Of a DNA stretch of 11,950 bases, positions 1-6,777 are shown in pieces; within the stretch, counting starts at the first letter, position 1; the number at the start of each line of letters is the position of its first letter. This DNA is from JBQTIM01 sp052388135 (GTDB taxonomy: Bacteria; Elusimicrobiota; Elusimicrobia; FEN-1173), in contig JBQTIM010000032.1 in NCBI GenBank assembly GCA_052388135.1, positions 1-11,950 on the forward strand, written 5' to 3'. The notes under the pieces are model-generated. The model saw only the letters and a list, made by a program, of their open reading frames with translations. It ran no database searches and was not told the DNA's origin. The position numbers were made by a program, and so were the translations under genes.

Positions 1-393
1 GTGCGCGCGGCCGGCGGCGAGGAGCTGAAAAATCTTTTGATCGCCCTGGACGCCCGGCCGGCGCCCGGCGGGCACCGCGTCGTTCTGCGGGCGAACCGGC
101 TCTTCGCACGAGGCGGCGCCAAACTGACGCCGCAGTCCGAGGAATTGAAGCTGCTGGTTCTGGATTTGGTGAAAGCCCTGCCCGGCCACCGCGTGGAATT
201 GAACGGCTACGTTTCCTCCGGCAAAAGCGCCGCCCAGCGGACGCGTTTGGCCAGCGCGCGGGCCTGGGCTTTTTACAGCTATCTCGTGAAATCCGGCGTG
301 GACGCCGCGCGGCTCGACGTGAACGGCCGCGCCGCCCCGGCCCGTTCCCCCGACCGCCTGGAGCTTCTGTTCAAGAAAGCCGCCGCGGAGTGA
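1..393 (+). CDS. OmpA-like C-terminal domain protein (5' truncated)
   Basis: This is the last 130 residues of an open frame that enters from the left edge; the GTG at base 1 is probably internal and not the start. The visible part has the OmpA/MotB C-terminal pattern: a beta strand ending in RANRLFARGGAKLTP, a helix (SEELKLLVLDLVKAL), a strand GHRVELNGYV, then a helix with LASARAWAFYSYLVKSGVD and a final strand before RLDVNG. In the family this fold binds peptidoglycan in the periplasm. The Arg of the SxxRA helix is kept, but the usual TD after the GY strand is replaced by VSS, so diaminopimelate binding may be altered. A possible terminator follows at 412-440, and the AsmA gene begins 106 bases downstream. 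The fold is fairly secure; the role of the full protein cannot be judged without its N-terminus. Confidence 0.7.
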   Translation: MRAAGGEELKNLLIALDARPAPGGHRVVLRANRLFARGGAKLTPQSEELKLLVLDLVKALPGHRVELNGYVSSGKSAAQRTRLASARAWAFYSYLVKSGVDAARLDVNGRAAPARSPDRLELLFKKAAAE

Positions 394-411
394 CCGCGCC
401 CGCCCCGTTTC

Positions 412-440
412 CCGCGGCCCGACGGCGGCCGGCGGATTTT
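412..440 (+). terminator. Possible intrinsic terminator after the OmpA-like gene
   Basis: CCGCGGCC (412-419) pairs with GGCCG and CGG (427-435, with one bulged G at 432) around a 7-base loop, and the stem is followed by ATTTTCG. The T-run is short, so termination may be partial. It lies 19 bases past the stop of the OmpA-like gene and before the AsmA gene. Confidence 0.35.
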
Positions 441-482
441 CGAGCCCCTGTTTCTTCCCGGCCCGCGCCCCCGCCTCAAGGG

Positions 483-499
483 GAAAGGAAGGTCCTTTC
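483..499 (+). promoter_or_regulatory. Hairpin enclosing the Shine-Dalgarno of the AsmA gene
   Basis: GAAAGGA (483-489) is perfectly complementary to TCCTTTC (493-499), with AGG (490-492) as a 3-base loop. The 7-bp stem ends exactly at the base before the GTG start at 500. The purine-rich GGAAGG ribosome binding site (487-492) lies partly in the 5' arm and partly in the loop. In mRNA this would mask the ribosome binding site and could make translation conditional. The pairing is seen directly; a regulatory effect is inferred. Confidence 0.5.
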
Positions 500-3223
500 G
501 TGAAAAAGCCGGTGAAAATCCTGTTGGTCCTGGCGTCCCTCGGAGCCCTGGCTGTGGCGGGGTTGGCGGTGTTTCTCAAGGTCAAATATCCTCCGGAGCG
601 CATCAAGGCCTTGGCGGCGGAGCAGGTGAAAAAACATTTGAACCGGGAAATGCGCCTGGAATCCGCCTCGGTGGGGCTGGCGCGGGGCTTGGTGCTGGAA
701 GGGTTCGAGCTTTCCGAGCGGCCGGACTTTTCCGCCGGCACCTTCGTGTCCAGCCGCCGGGCGGCGGCGAAGCCCTTCCTTCTCCCCCTCCTGGCCGGCC
801 GCGTGGTGGTGAAAAGCGTGGAGCTGGCGGAGCCCAAGGTGAGCGTTGTGCGGTTCGCCGACGGCACGTTCAATTTTTCCGACATCGCGGGCTCCACGGA
901 GCCGGCGGCGGGCGCTCCGGCGGAGGAAAAATCCGAGGGTGTTTCCCTCCTCGTCCAAAGATTTATTCTGCGGGACGGCTCCGCGTCCTTCGAGGACAGG
1001 TCGCCGGACGGGATCAACATCGCCGCGCGGGATCTGAACTTGACCGTGGAGAGCTTTTCCCTGGCGGCGCCCTTCGGCGTGGAGCTGGCCTGCGCCCTGG
1101 AGGGCCGCGTGAAGGAACAGCCGCTTCAGGGCCGCGTGGCCGGCCGCGCGCGCGTGTCCGTCTTCGGCGGCGGCGAGGCCGAGATCGAAAGCCTGGCCGT
1201 CGATTTTCAAAAAACCTCCCTGGCCCTTTCGGGAAGCGTGAAGAATTTTTCCGATCCCCGCGCGGACCTGTCCCTGAAAATCCTTTCCTTCGATCCGAAA
1301 TCCGTGGAGCCTTTCGCGCCCCTGCCGCCGGCGCTGGCCGACGCCGCGTTGTCGGGAGATTTGAAACTGGAGGGCGGAACCGGCGGCGGAACCCTTCGGG
1401 GCGGCCTGCGGATTTCGGCCTCGGGCGTCCGTCTGGGTTTGGACCTGGAAGCGTCGGCGGAAGGTCTGCCGGATCGCGCCGTTTTTCAGGCCAAGGGGCG
1501 GTTCGCGGATTTGGCGGTGGAGAACAGCGCCCTGGCGCCCGGCGTGAAAATCTCCGGGCTGAGCGGCGAGTTTTCCGTGAAGGGGAGCACCTCCGCCGCG
1601 GACGCGGAGGCGACGCTTTCCGGCGATCAGGCGTCTCTGGCCTACGGCGAGGCGGTCTCGAAGGCGCCGGGCGCGGTTTTTCAGGCCGGCCTGCGGGCGC
1701 GCCTGCGGGCGCCCTTCGACGATCCCTCCTTCGAGGCGGAAGGCCGCGCGGAAAATTTGGTCCTGACATCGGCCCCGCCCTTGCCGGCCGACCCCAAGCT
1801 GGGCGGCTCGGCGGCGCTGCGATGGTCGGCGCGGGGGACGCCCGGCGATTTCAGCTTCGAGGCCGACGTGGATGGAAAGAACCTGCACGTTTCCTACGCC
1901 GATCTTTTCAACAAGCCCGCCGGCTCGCCCCTGACGGTCAAGGCTTCCGGGGGTCTGAAGGACCAGAAGGACCTGCAGCTGAAATCTTTCCGCGCGGAGC
2001 TGGGCGGACCGGCTTTGACCGGGCAGGGCCGCGTGTCGGACGCCGCGGGCGCGGGAAGAATGGACCTCGCGTTCAAGGCGGCCCCCTTCGCCCTGGAAAC
2101 CCTGGCGCCCATGGTGCCCATGGTCAAGGAATACAAGTTGTCCGGCAAGGCGGGTTTGGACTTGGCCGTGAAGGGCACCTTCGCCGAGCCTAAAATCTCC
2201 GGCGCCATCGCCTTGAAGGATTTGGGCGCCGTTCCCGCCCAGGGTTTGTCCTTCGCGGCGCTGAACGGCGGCGCTGCTTTTACGCAAGACTCCCTTTCCC
2301 TGGACGACCTGCGCGGCAAGCTCAACGGCGCCGGCCTGAACCTTAAGGCGCGGGTGAAGGATTTTTCAAAGCCGGACGTGTTTTGCGAAGGCCGTTTGGA
2401 AAAGCTCGATGCCGGAGCTTTGCTGGCGGCGTTCGCCGCGTCCACCGCGGCCGCCCCGGGCGCCGCCGCGCCGCAGGCGGCCGGGAAACCGGCGGCCTCC
2501 GCGCCGGCGCCGGCCGCCGGCTCCGCCCCTTCCGCCGCCGCGCCTTTCGCCCTGGCCCGCGTCCAAGGCGGCTTCCAGGTGGACCTCATCGTCCACCCCA
2601 ACTACGAAGGCCGCAAGTTCCGCCTGGATTGGGACCTTTCCGACGTGGACCCCTCCCTCGCAAAGGTGAGCGGCTCCGCCGATTTCAAAGCGGCCGACGG
2701 AAAAATCCACAACCTCCCCCTGGCCGCCAAGATCAACAAACTTCTGAAGCGCGACGCCTCCGTCATCGAATACCAGAAAATTTCAGGCCGTTTCAAAATG
2801 ACCAAAGGCCTGCTGGAGACGCAGGATTTCACCGTCGAGGGCGGTCCCGCCGATATTCTCGCCAAGGGAACCGTGGACCTGGGCCCCCTGCGGGCCGACC
2901 TGCGGGCCACACTCAAGCTTCCCAAGGATTCCGTGGGCGGCTCGGTCGGCGATTGGTTTTCCGACGATGATGGACGGCCGACGCTGGACGCCGTAATCCA
3001 AGGCCCCTTGGCCGACCCGTCCATCAAGGTGGACGCAGGCCGCGCCGCCAAGCGCGCCGGCGAGCAGCTTCTGAAAAAGGGCTTGGAAAAGTTCATGAAG
3101 AAGGCTCCGGAGGATTCCGGTACGCCCGAATCGCCCGCCGAACAAAAACCGGCCGAGAAACCCGCCGACAAGGCGATCCAAGAAGGGCTGAAAGCCCTGG
3201 ACAAGCTTTTCAAGAAGAAGTGA
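500..3223 (+). CDS. AsmA-family inner-membrane/periplasmic protein
   Basis: This 907-residue protein has an N-terminal membrane anchor (about residues 5-26) followed by the AsmA signature: a helix with PPERIKALAAEQVKKHLNRE, the strand RLESASVGLARGLVLEGFEL, and later VVKSVELAEPKVSVVRFADG and FNFSDI. The middle is a long run of alternating strands rich in L-x-G and F/L-x-A motifs, as expected for the beta-groove of AsmA/TamB-type proteins. An Ala/Pro-rich linker (about 646-685) separates this from a C-terminal AsmA-like portion (about 690-850). The tail is charged and Lys-rich and ends in KKK. Family members sit in the inner membrane, span the periplasm and are implicated in lipid transport and outer-membrane homeostasis. 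The GTG start is chosen because GGAAGG lies just upstream and the anchor begins at once. A 22-base palindrome follows the stop. The family call is secure; the substrate is unknown. Confidence 0.85.
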   Translation: MKKPVKILLVLASLGALAVAGLAVFLKVKYPPERIKALAAEQVKKHLNREMRLESASVGLARGLVLEGFELSERPDFSAGTFVSSRRAAAKPFLLPLLAGRVVVKSVELAEPKVSVVRFADGTFNFSDIAGSTEPAAGAPAEEKSEGVSLLVQRFILRDGSASFEDRSPDGINIAARDLNLTVESFSLAAPFGVELACALEGRVKEQPLQGRVAGRARVSVFGGGEAEIESLAVDFQKTSLALSGSVKNFSDPRADLSLKILSFDPKSVEPFAPLPPALADAALSGDLKLEGGTGGGTLRGGLRISASGVRLGLDLEASAEGLPDRAVFQAKGRFADLAVENSALAPGVKISGLSGEFSVKGSTSAADAEATLSGDQASLAYGEAVSKAPGAVFQAGLRARLRAPFDDPSFEAEGRAENLVLTSAPPLPADPKLGGSAALRWSARGTPGDFSFEADVDGKNLHVSYADLFNKPAGSPLTVKASGGLKDQKDLQLKSFRAELGGPALTGQGRVSDAAGAGRMDLAFKAAPFALETLAPMVPMVKEYKLSGKAGLDLAVKGTFAEPKISGAIALKDLGAVPAQGLSFAALNGGAAFTQDSLSLDDLRGKLNGAGLNLKARVKDFSKPDVFCEGRLEKLDAGALLAAFAASTAAAPGAAAPQAAGKPAASAPAPAAGSAPSAAAPFALARVQGGFQVDLIVHPNYEGRKFRLDWDLSDVDPSLAKVSGSADFKAADGKIHNLPLAAKINKLLKRDASVIEYQKISGRFKMTKGLLETQDFTVEGGPADILAKGTVDLGPLRADLRATLKLPKDSVGGSVGDWFSDDDGRPTLDAVIQGPLADPSIKVDAGRAAKRAGEQLLKKGLEKFMKKAPEDSGTPESPAEQKPAEKPADKAIQEGLKALDKLFKKK

Positions 3224-3232
3224 CGGGCACGT

Positions 3233-3254
3233 CTCGGGCGCCGCGGCGCCCGAG
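3233..3254. repeat. Perfect 22-base palindrome after the AsmA gene
   Basis: An uninterrupted inverted repeat starts CTCGGGCGC and ends GCGCCCGAG, 9 bases past the AsmA stop. In RNA it would form a very stable GC hairpin. It lacks a following T-run, so it is not a classic intrinsic terminator. It could protect the 3' end of the AsmA message, attenuate read-through into the FecR gene, or be a protein-binding site. Confidence 0.45.
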
Positions 3255-3308
3255 GGCCCGCGGCTGAACCGACGAACGGCAGCCGGTGAAGAAAGGCGGA
3301 AGCGCACC

Positions 3309-3944
3309 ATGAGAAATATCCTTGCGGCGGCCTTGATTTTAGTCGCGGCCCCCGCGTCCCTTTGCGCCGCCGACGCGGTTTTGAAGCGGATCTCGGGACC
3401 CGTGACGGTGGTGTCACGAGCGGACGGCGCGGAAAGGCCTGCCCGCGCCGGCCAGAAAATAAAATTCGGCGACGAAATCCGCACCGGCGAGGGCGGCATG
3501 GTCCACGTGGTGATGCGCGGCGGCGCGGCCGTTCTGGCGAAGCCCAAAACCCGTCTTTCCCTCGCCGGAACGCGGCGCGACCGCACCGTGGATTTTGCCG
3601 CCGGCGAATTTTTGGTGGGCCTCAAGCGCAAGCTCGGCCGCCGGGACCGTTTCCAAGTGCGCACGCCGGCCGCGGTGGCCTCCGTGCGCGGCACGCTGCT
3701 GTGGGGCTTGAGCGGCGAGGACGAGAGCGCGGCCTTCGCCTGCTTCGAGGGCGCCGTGAACGTGGAGGCTCAGGGACGCTCCACCCTTTTGACGCCGGGA
3801 CGAAAGGTCGCCGTCCCTTCCGGGGAGGCTCCCGGCCGGCCCGAACCCTCGGGCGTGCCCTTGAGCTATCTGGACACCTTCGCCGTGGACGGTTCCCTGC
3901 AGGGCCTGCGGGCCCTGGCGGAAAAAGAAAGCGGGTCTCGATGA
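3309..3944 (+). CDS. Secreted FecR-domain protein
   Basis: This 211-residue protein has a clear Sec signal peptide (hydrophobic core at residues 4-15, likely cut near the ASLCA|AD site at about 20/21). A FecR-type beta domain spans about residues 25-170: LKRISGPVTVV, the ARAGQKIKFGDEIRTGEGG turn, strands VHVVMRGGAAVLAKP and TRLSLAG, FAAGEFLVGLK, and the diagnostic VRTPAAVASVRGT (117-129). In iron-siderophore systems FecR relays a signal to a sigma factor. Here there is no sigma factor or TonB receptor beside it, and the domain follows a signal peptide, not an anti-sigma helix, so it is more likely a stand-alone periplasmic or surface FecR domain. The ATG is preceded by AAAGGCGG (3292-3299). 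Its stop overlaps the next start (ATGA at 3941-3944), which implies translational coupling to the cupin lipoprotein. Confidence 0.82.
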   Translation: MRNILAAALILVAAPASLCAADAVLKRISGPVTVVSRADGAERPARAGQKIKFGDEIRTGEGGMVHVVMRGGAAVLAKPKTRLSLAGTRRDRTVDFAAGEFLVGLKRKLGRRDRFQVRTPAAVASVRGTLLWGLSGEDESAAFACFEGAVNVEAQGRSTLLTPGRKVAVPSGEAPGRPEPSGVPLSYLDTFAVDGSLQGLRALAEKESGSR

Positions 3945-4378
3945 CCGTCCACCGCCGCGCGGCCTGGCTCGGTCTTATTTTCGTTCTGCCTTTGGCCGCC
4001 TGCGCGCGGCCCGCGGGATCCGGCCCGGCCCGGGTGGAATCCGTGGAAAGTCTCCTGCGCAACCACCCCCTGCCTCCCGGCGAAGCCTTCAAGGCCACGG
4101 AAATCCACCGCTCCGCGGGCGCCAGCTATCACCTGGTGCAGATCAACACGCAGGAAAAACCTCACATTCACAAGAAGCACGACCTGACGGGCCTCATGCT
4201 GACCGGGAGCGGCATGTTGTTCGTGGACAACACGCCCTTCGTCCTCAAGGCGGGCGGGTTTTTCTTCGTCCCGCGGGGGGCCGCGCATTTCTTCATCAAC
4301 AACGCCCCCACGGGTTCCGCCGCCTGGGTCACCTTCACGCCGCCTTTCGACGGGAAAGACGCGGTCCCCGCGCCGTGA
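3941..4378 (+). CDS. Cupin-domain lipoprotein
   Basis: This 145-residue protein starts at the ATG inside the FecR stop overlap. Its signal peptide ends in a lipobox LAAC (18-21), so it should be lipidated at Cys21 and tethered to a membrane. A single cupin barrel follows. Motif 1 is PHIH (74-77), then Asp81 where the consensus has Glu, then GSG (89-91). Motif 2, G-x5-PRG-x2-H-x3-N (105-120), matches the consensus exactly with His116 and Asn120. A metal site of His75, His77 and His116, with Asp81 in place of Glu, is therefore plausible. Cupins cover enzymes, sugar-binding and storage proteins, so the ligand is not known. The stop overlaps the GTG of the GH15 gene (GTGA at 4375-4378), and the carbohydrate enzyme next door makes a sugar-related role possible but unproven. 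Confidence 0.78.
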   Translation: MTVHRRAAWLGLIFVLPLAACARPAGSGPARVESVESLLRNHPLPPGEAFKATEIHRSAGASYHLVQINTQEKPHIHKKHDLTGLMLTGSGMLFVDNTPFVLKAGGFFFVPRGAAHFFINNAPTGSAAWVTFTPPFDGKDAVPAP

Positions 4379-6231
4379 AACCCGACGCCATGGGGGAGGC
4401 CGAGGACGGCTACAAGCGCATCGAGGACTACGGCATCATCGGCGACCTCCACACCGTGGCCCTGGTGGCCATGGACGGCGCCATCGACTGGTATTGCTAT
4501 CCCCACTTCGACTCGCCCAGCGTTTTTTCCGCCCTGCTGGACAAGGCCAAGGGCGGGACCTTCCAAATCTGCCCCGACCGCGCCGCCACGCACAAGCAGC
4601 TTTACCTGCCGGAGACCAACGTCCTCATCACCCGTTTCCTCAGCCCGGAAGGCGTGGCGGAGGTCTTGGACTTCATGCCCGTGGAGGACCACCCCCGGGA
4701 AGCCCGCCACCATTGCATCGTCCGCCGCGTGAAGGTGATCCGGGGCGGCATGAGCTTCCGCATGACCTGCCGGCCCGTCTTCGATTACGCCCGCTTCGCG
4801 CCGGAAACGGACGTGACCGAAAATCGCGCCGTCTTCCGCCACAAGGACCAGGCCTTGGTCCTGCACGGCGGCGTTCCGCTGAAACGGGACGGCAACGGCG
4901 CCGCGGCCGCGTTCTCCTTGAAAGAAGGCGAAACGGTTTCTTTCGTTCTGCGCGGCCTCCCGGCCGGAGAGGAGCCCGGCCCGCCTGCGTCGGAAGGGGA
5001 ATTGGAGAAAGTTCAAAACGACACCGTGAACTATTGGCGACGCTGGGCGGCCCACTGCCGCTACCAGGGCCGCTGGCGGGAGATGGTTCAGCGCTCCGCC
5101 CTGGTGCTCAAGCTCTTCACCTACCGGCCCACCGGCGCCATGGTGGCCGCGCCCACGGCCAGCCTGCCGGAGGACCCCGGCGGAGTCCGCAACTGGGATT
5201 ACCGCTACACCTGGATCCGCGACGCCAGCTTCACCGTCTACGCCCTGCTCCGCATCGGCTTCCAGGAGGAGGCCCGCCGGTTCATGGACTGGGTGCAGGC
5301 GCGCGTGGCCGAACTCGCGCCCGACGGCTCCCTCCAGCCCCTCTACGGCATCGACGGCCGCCACACGATCAACGAGGAGATTTTGGACCACCTGGAGGGC
5401 TACAAGAAATCCCGGCCCGTCCGCATCGGCAACGACGCTTACCGCCAGCTTCAGCTGGACATCTACGGCGCCCTGCTGGACGCCATCTACCTCTACAACA
5501 AACACGTCCAACCCATCTCCCACGACCTCTGGCAGCAGGTCCGGCGCATCCTCAACTGGGTGTGCGACCACTGGCGCCTTCCCGACGATGGCCTGTGGGA
5601 GGTACGCAACGAGCGCCGTCATTTTGTCAGCTCCAAAGTGATGTGCTGGGTCGCCCTGGACCGCGGCCTCCGCCTGGCCACGAAGCGCAGTTTCCCCGCC
5701 GACCTGGACCGCTGGGTGGCCGAGCGCGACGCCATCTACGAGGAAGTCATGGCCAAGGGCTGGAACGCCGACCGCGGAGCCTTCGTCCAATCCTACGGCA
5801 GCGACGCGCTGGACGCCGGAGTCCTCCTCATGCCCCTGGTCTTCTTCCTGTCTCCCACGGACCCCCGCATGCTCCTCACCTTGGAGGCCATCCAGCGCGA
5901 GCTGGCTTCCGACAGCCTGGTCTACCGCTACAGCGTGGACGACGCTCCCGACGGCCTTCCCGGGCGGGAAGGCAGCTTCAGCATCTGCAGTTTCTGGTTG
6001 GTGGAAGCCCTCACCCGCGCCGGCCGCCTGGATGAAGCCCGCATCCTTTTCGAGAAAATGCTCAGCCACGCCAACCACCTGGGCCTCTACGCCGAGGAGA
6101 TCGGCGGCGCCGGCGAGGCCCGCGGCAATTATCCCCAGGCCTTCACCCACCTCGCCCTCATCAGCGCCGCCTACAATCTCGACAAGGCCCTGAACGCCGC
6201 CGCTGACCCGCCGACGTCCCGGCCGAGATAG
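4375..6231 (+). CDS. Glycoside hydrolase family 15 (glucoamylase/trehalase-like)
   Basis: This 618-residue protein has the two-part layout of bacterial and archaeal GH15 enzymes. An N-terminal beta-sandwich begins with YKRIEDYGIIGDLHTVALV and GAIDWYCYPHFDSPSVF. An (alpha/alpha)6 barrel then carries RNWDYRYTWIRDASF (272-286), LYGIDGRHTINEEILDHLEGY (323-343, expected to hold the general-acid Glu), PVRIGNDAYRQLQ, the GSFSICSFWLVEAL helix, and GLYAEEI (570-576, expected general-base Glu) followed by GNYPQAFTHLA (584-594). The family inverts configuration while releasing glucose from alpha-glucosides; this subgroup includes trehalases and glucoamylases, and I cannot tell which from sequence alone. 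No signal peptide is visible, so it is likely cytoplasmic, probably acting on trehalose or glycogen-type substrates. The GTG start overlaps the upstream stop; ATG at 4390 is an alternative. Length is normal for the family. Confidence 0.88.
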   Translation: MKPDAMGEAEDGYKRIEDYGIIGDLHTVALVAMDGAIDWYCYPHFDSPSVFSALLDKAKGGTFQICPDRAATHKQLYLPETNVLITRFLSPEGVAEVLDFMPVEDHPREARHHCIVRRVKVIRGGMSFRMTCRPVFDYARFAPETDVTENRAVFRHKDQALVLHGGVPLKRDGNGAAAAFSLKEGETVSFVLRGLPAGEEPGPPASEGELEKVQNDTVNYWRRWAAHCRYQGRWREMVQRSALVLKLFTYRPTGAMVAAPTASLPEDPGGVRNWDYRYTWIRDASFTVYALLRIGFQEEARRFMDWVQARVAELAPDGSLQPLYGIDGRHTINEEILDHLEGYKKSRPVRIGNDAYRQLQLDIYGALLDAIYLYNKHVQPISHDLWQQVRRILNWVCDHWRLPDDGLWEVRNERRHFVSSKVMCWVALDRGLRLATKRSFPADLDRWVAERDAIYEEVMAKGWNADRGAFVQSYGSDALDAGVLLMPLVFFLSPTDPRMLLTLEAIQRELASDSLVYRYSVDDAPDGLPGREGSFSICSFWLVEALTRAGRLDEARILFEKMLSHANHLGLYAEEIGGAGEARGNYPQAFTHLALISAAYNLDKALNAAADPPTSRPR

Positions 6232-6258
6232 CCAACCCGCCGGTCCATCAGGTATAAT
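6229..6258 (+). promoter_or_regulatory. Sigma-70-like promoter upstream of tRNA-Ser
   Basis: An exact TATAAT (6253-6258) has TAGCCA (6229-6234, 4 of 6 to TTGACA) at an 18-base spacing; the -35 box overlaps the GH15 stop. Transcription would begin near 6265 and reach the tRNA after a leader of about 140 bases. This is the best plus-strand promoter match before the tRNA. Confidence 0.45.
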
Positions 6259-6329
6259 CGTCTTTTCCACCGCGCGCCGACGACGGAACAGATCGAACTT
6301 TTTCGCTTGGCTAGACTCCGACCCGCCCG

Positions 6330-6380
6330 CCGCTCCGGACGAAGGCGCACGGCCGCCGAGCGGGATTTCGTTTTGTTGTT
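6330..6380 (+). terminator. Terminator-like hairpin with T-rich tail, weak
   Basis: CCGCTC (6330-6335) pairs with GAGCGG (6358-6363) across a 22-base interior that could itself fold (GGC with GCC). A T-rich stretch ATTTCGTTTTGTTGTT follows. The long loop makes it weak. It might end GH15-operon transcripts, or a short RNA started from the TATAAT at 6253. Confidence 0.28.
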
Positions 6381-6405
6381 AACGGATTTTTCTCGACGGA
6401 TTTCA

Positions 6406-6495
6406 GGAAGGGTGCGTGAGCGGCTTAAACGGCACGACTGGAAATCGTGTAGGGCTTAACGGTCCTCGAGGGTTCAAATCCCTCCCCTTCCGCCA
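6406..6495 (+). tRNA. tRNA-Ser (anticodon GGA)
   Basis: A class II tRNA of 90 bases including encoded CCA. The acceptor stem GGAAGGG (6406-6412) pairs perfectly with CCCTTCC (6485-6491), followed by discriminator G6492 and CCA (6493-6495). The anticodon stem CACGA (6433-6437) pairs with TCGTG (6445-6449) around loop CTGGAAA, placing anticodon GGA at 6440-6442, which reads UCC and UCU serine codons. The T arm is GAGGG-TTCAAAT-CCCTC. The long variable arm between TCGTG and GAGGG is the serine hallmark. A strong terminator follows at 6521. Confidence 0.96.
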
Positions 6496-6520
6496 TTTTC
6501 GAGGGGACTAACCAAAAGAG

Positions 6521-6563
6521 AAGGCTCCAACGGCTCTAAACCGTCGGGGCCTTTTCTTCTTTT
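6521..6563 (+). terminator. Intrinsic terminator of tRNA-Ser
   Basis: AAGGCTCCAACGG (6521-6533) pairs with CCGTCGGGGCCTT (6541-6553): 13 positions with one T-G wobble and one A-C mismatch, around the 7-base loop CTCTAAA. It is followed at once by TTCTTCTTTT. An outer CCAAAAGA/TCTTTTGG pairing extends the repeat, so it could also work on the minus strand to stop the response-regulator transcript. Confidence 0.85.
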
Positions 6564-6684
6564 GGCGGGCACAAAGGCGGGGCCGCGGCTGTGAAAGACG
6601 CGGCCGAATTGTCTTGACGGGTCTCATGAGCTGTGCCGGCAGAGGCTTTTTGACCGCTCAGAGCGCGGGAAGCCGGCGGACTTG

Positions 6685-6716
6685 TTGCCAACCGACCGAT
6701 AAGCGCGACTTATAAT
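6685..6716 (+). promoter_or_regulatory. Promoter-like sequence facing the 3' end of the GGDEF gene
   Basis: An exact TATAAT (6711-6716) has TTGCCA (6685-6690, 5 of 6 to TTGACA) upstream, but the 20-base spacer is longer than the usual 17. It points rightward into the 3' end of the minus-strand response-regulator gene, where no plausible plus-strand gene exists. If active it would make antisense RNA. The rest of 6564-6777 holds nothing else I can support. Confidence 0.25.
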
Positions 6717-6777
6717 TCCTCTTGTGGAAGGGGGCCGGACGCGTTTCTTCGCGCCCGAGTCCATCGCCCCAGCGAGT

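Noticed and set aside
476..2287. 603-residue minus-strand frame opposite the AsmA gene
   Set aside because: Arg/Gln/Gly-rich composition without recognisable motifs, fully covered by the real AsmA gene; a codon-bias shadow.
3309..3944. FecR as part of a sigma/anti-sigma iron-uptake system
   Set aside because: No sigma factor or TonB-dependent receptor is adjacent and the protein begins with a signal peptide, so the iron-regulation reading is unsupported.
4168..6270. 700-residue open frame on the minus strand across the GH15 gene
   Set aside because: It lies antisense to a gene with unmistakable family motifs, is Gly/Val/Ala-rich without domain pattern, and long antisense frames are common under GC-rich coding sequence.
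6406..6495. tRNA-Ser as an integration site
   Set aside because: No second copy of the tRNA 3' end and no integrase gene are visible in the window.
6737..6756. Hairpin just past the stop of the response-regulator gene on the minus strand
   Set aside because: The 7-bp stem has no T-run after it on that strand; the strong tRNA hairpin further on is a better stop.
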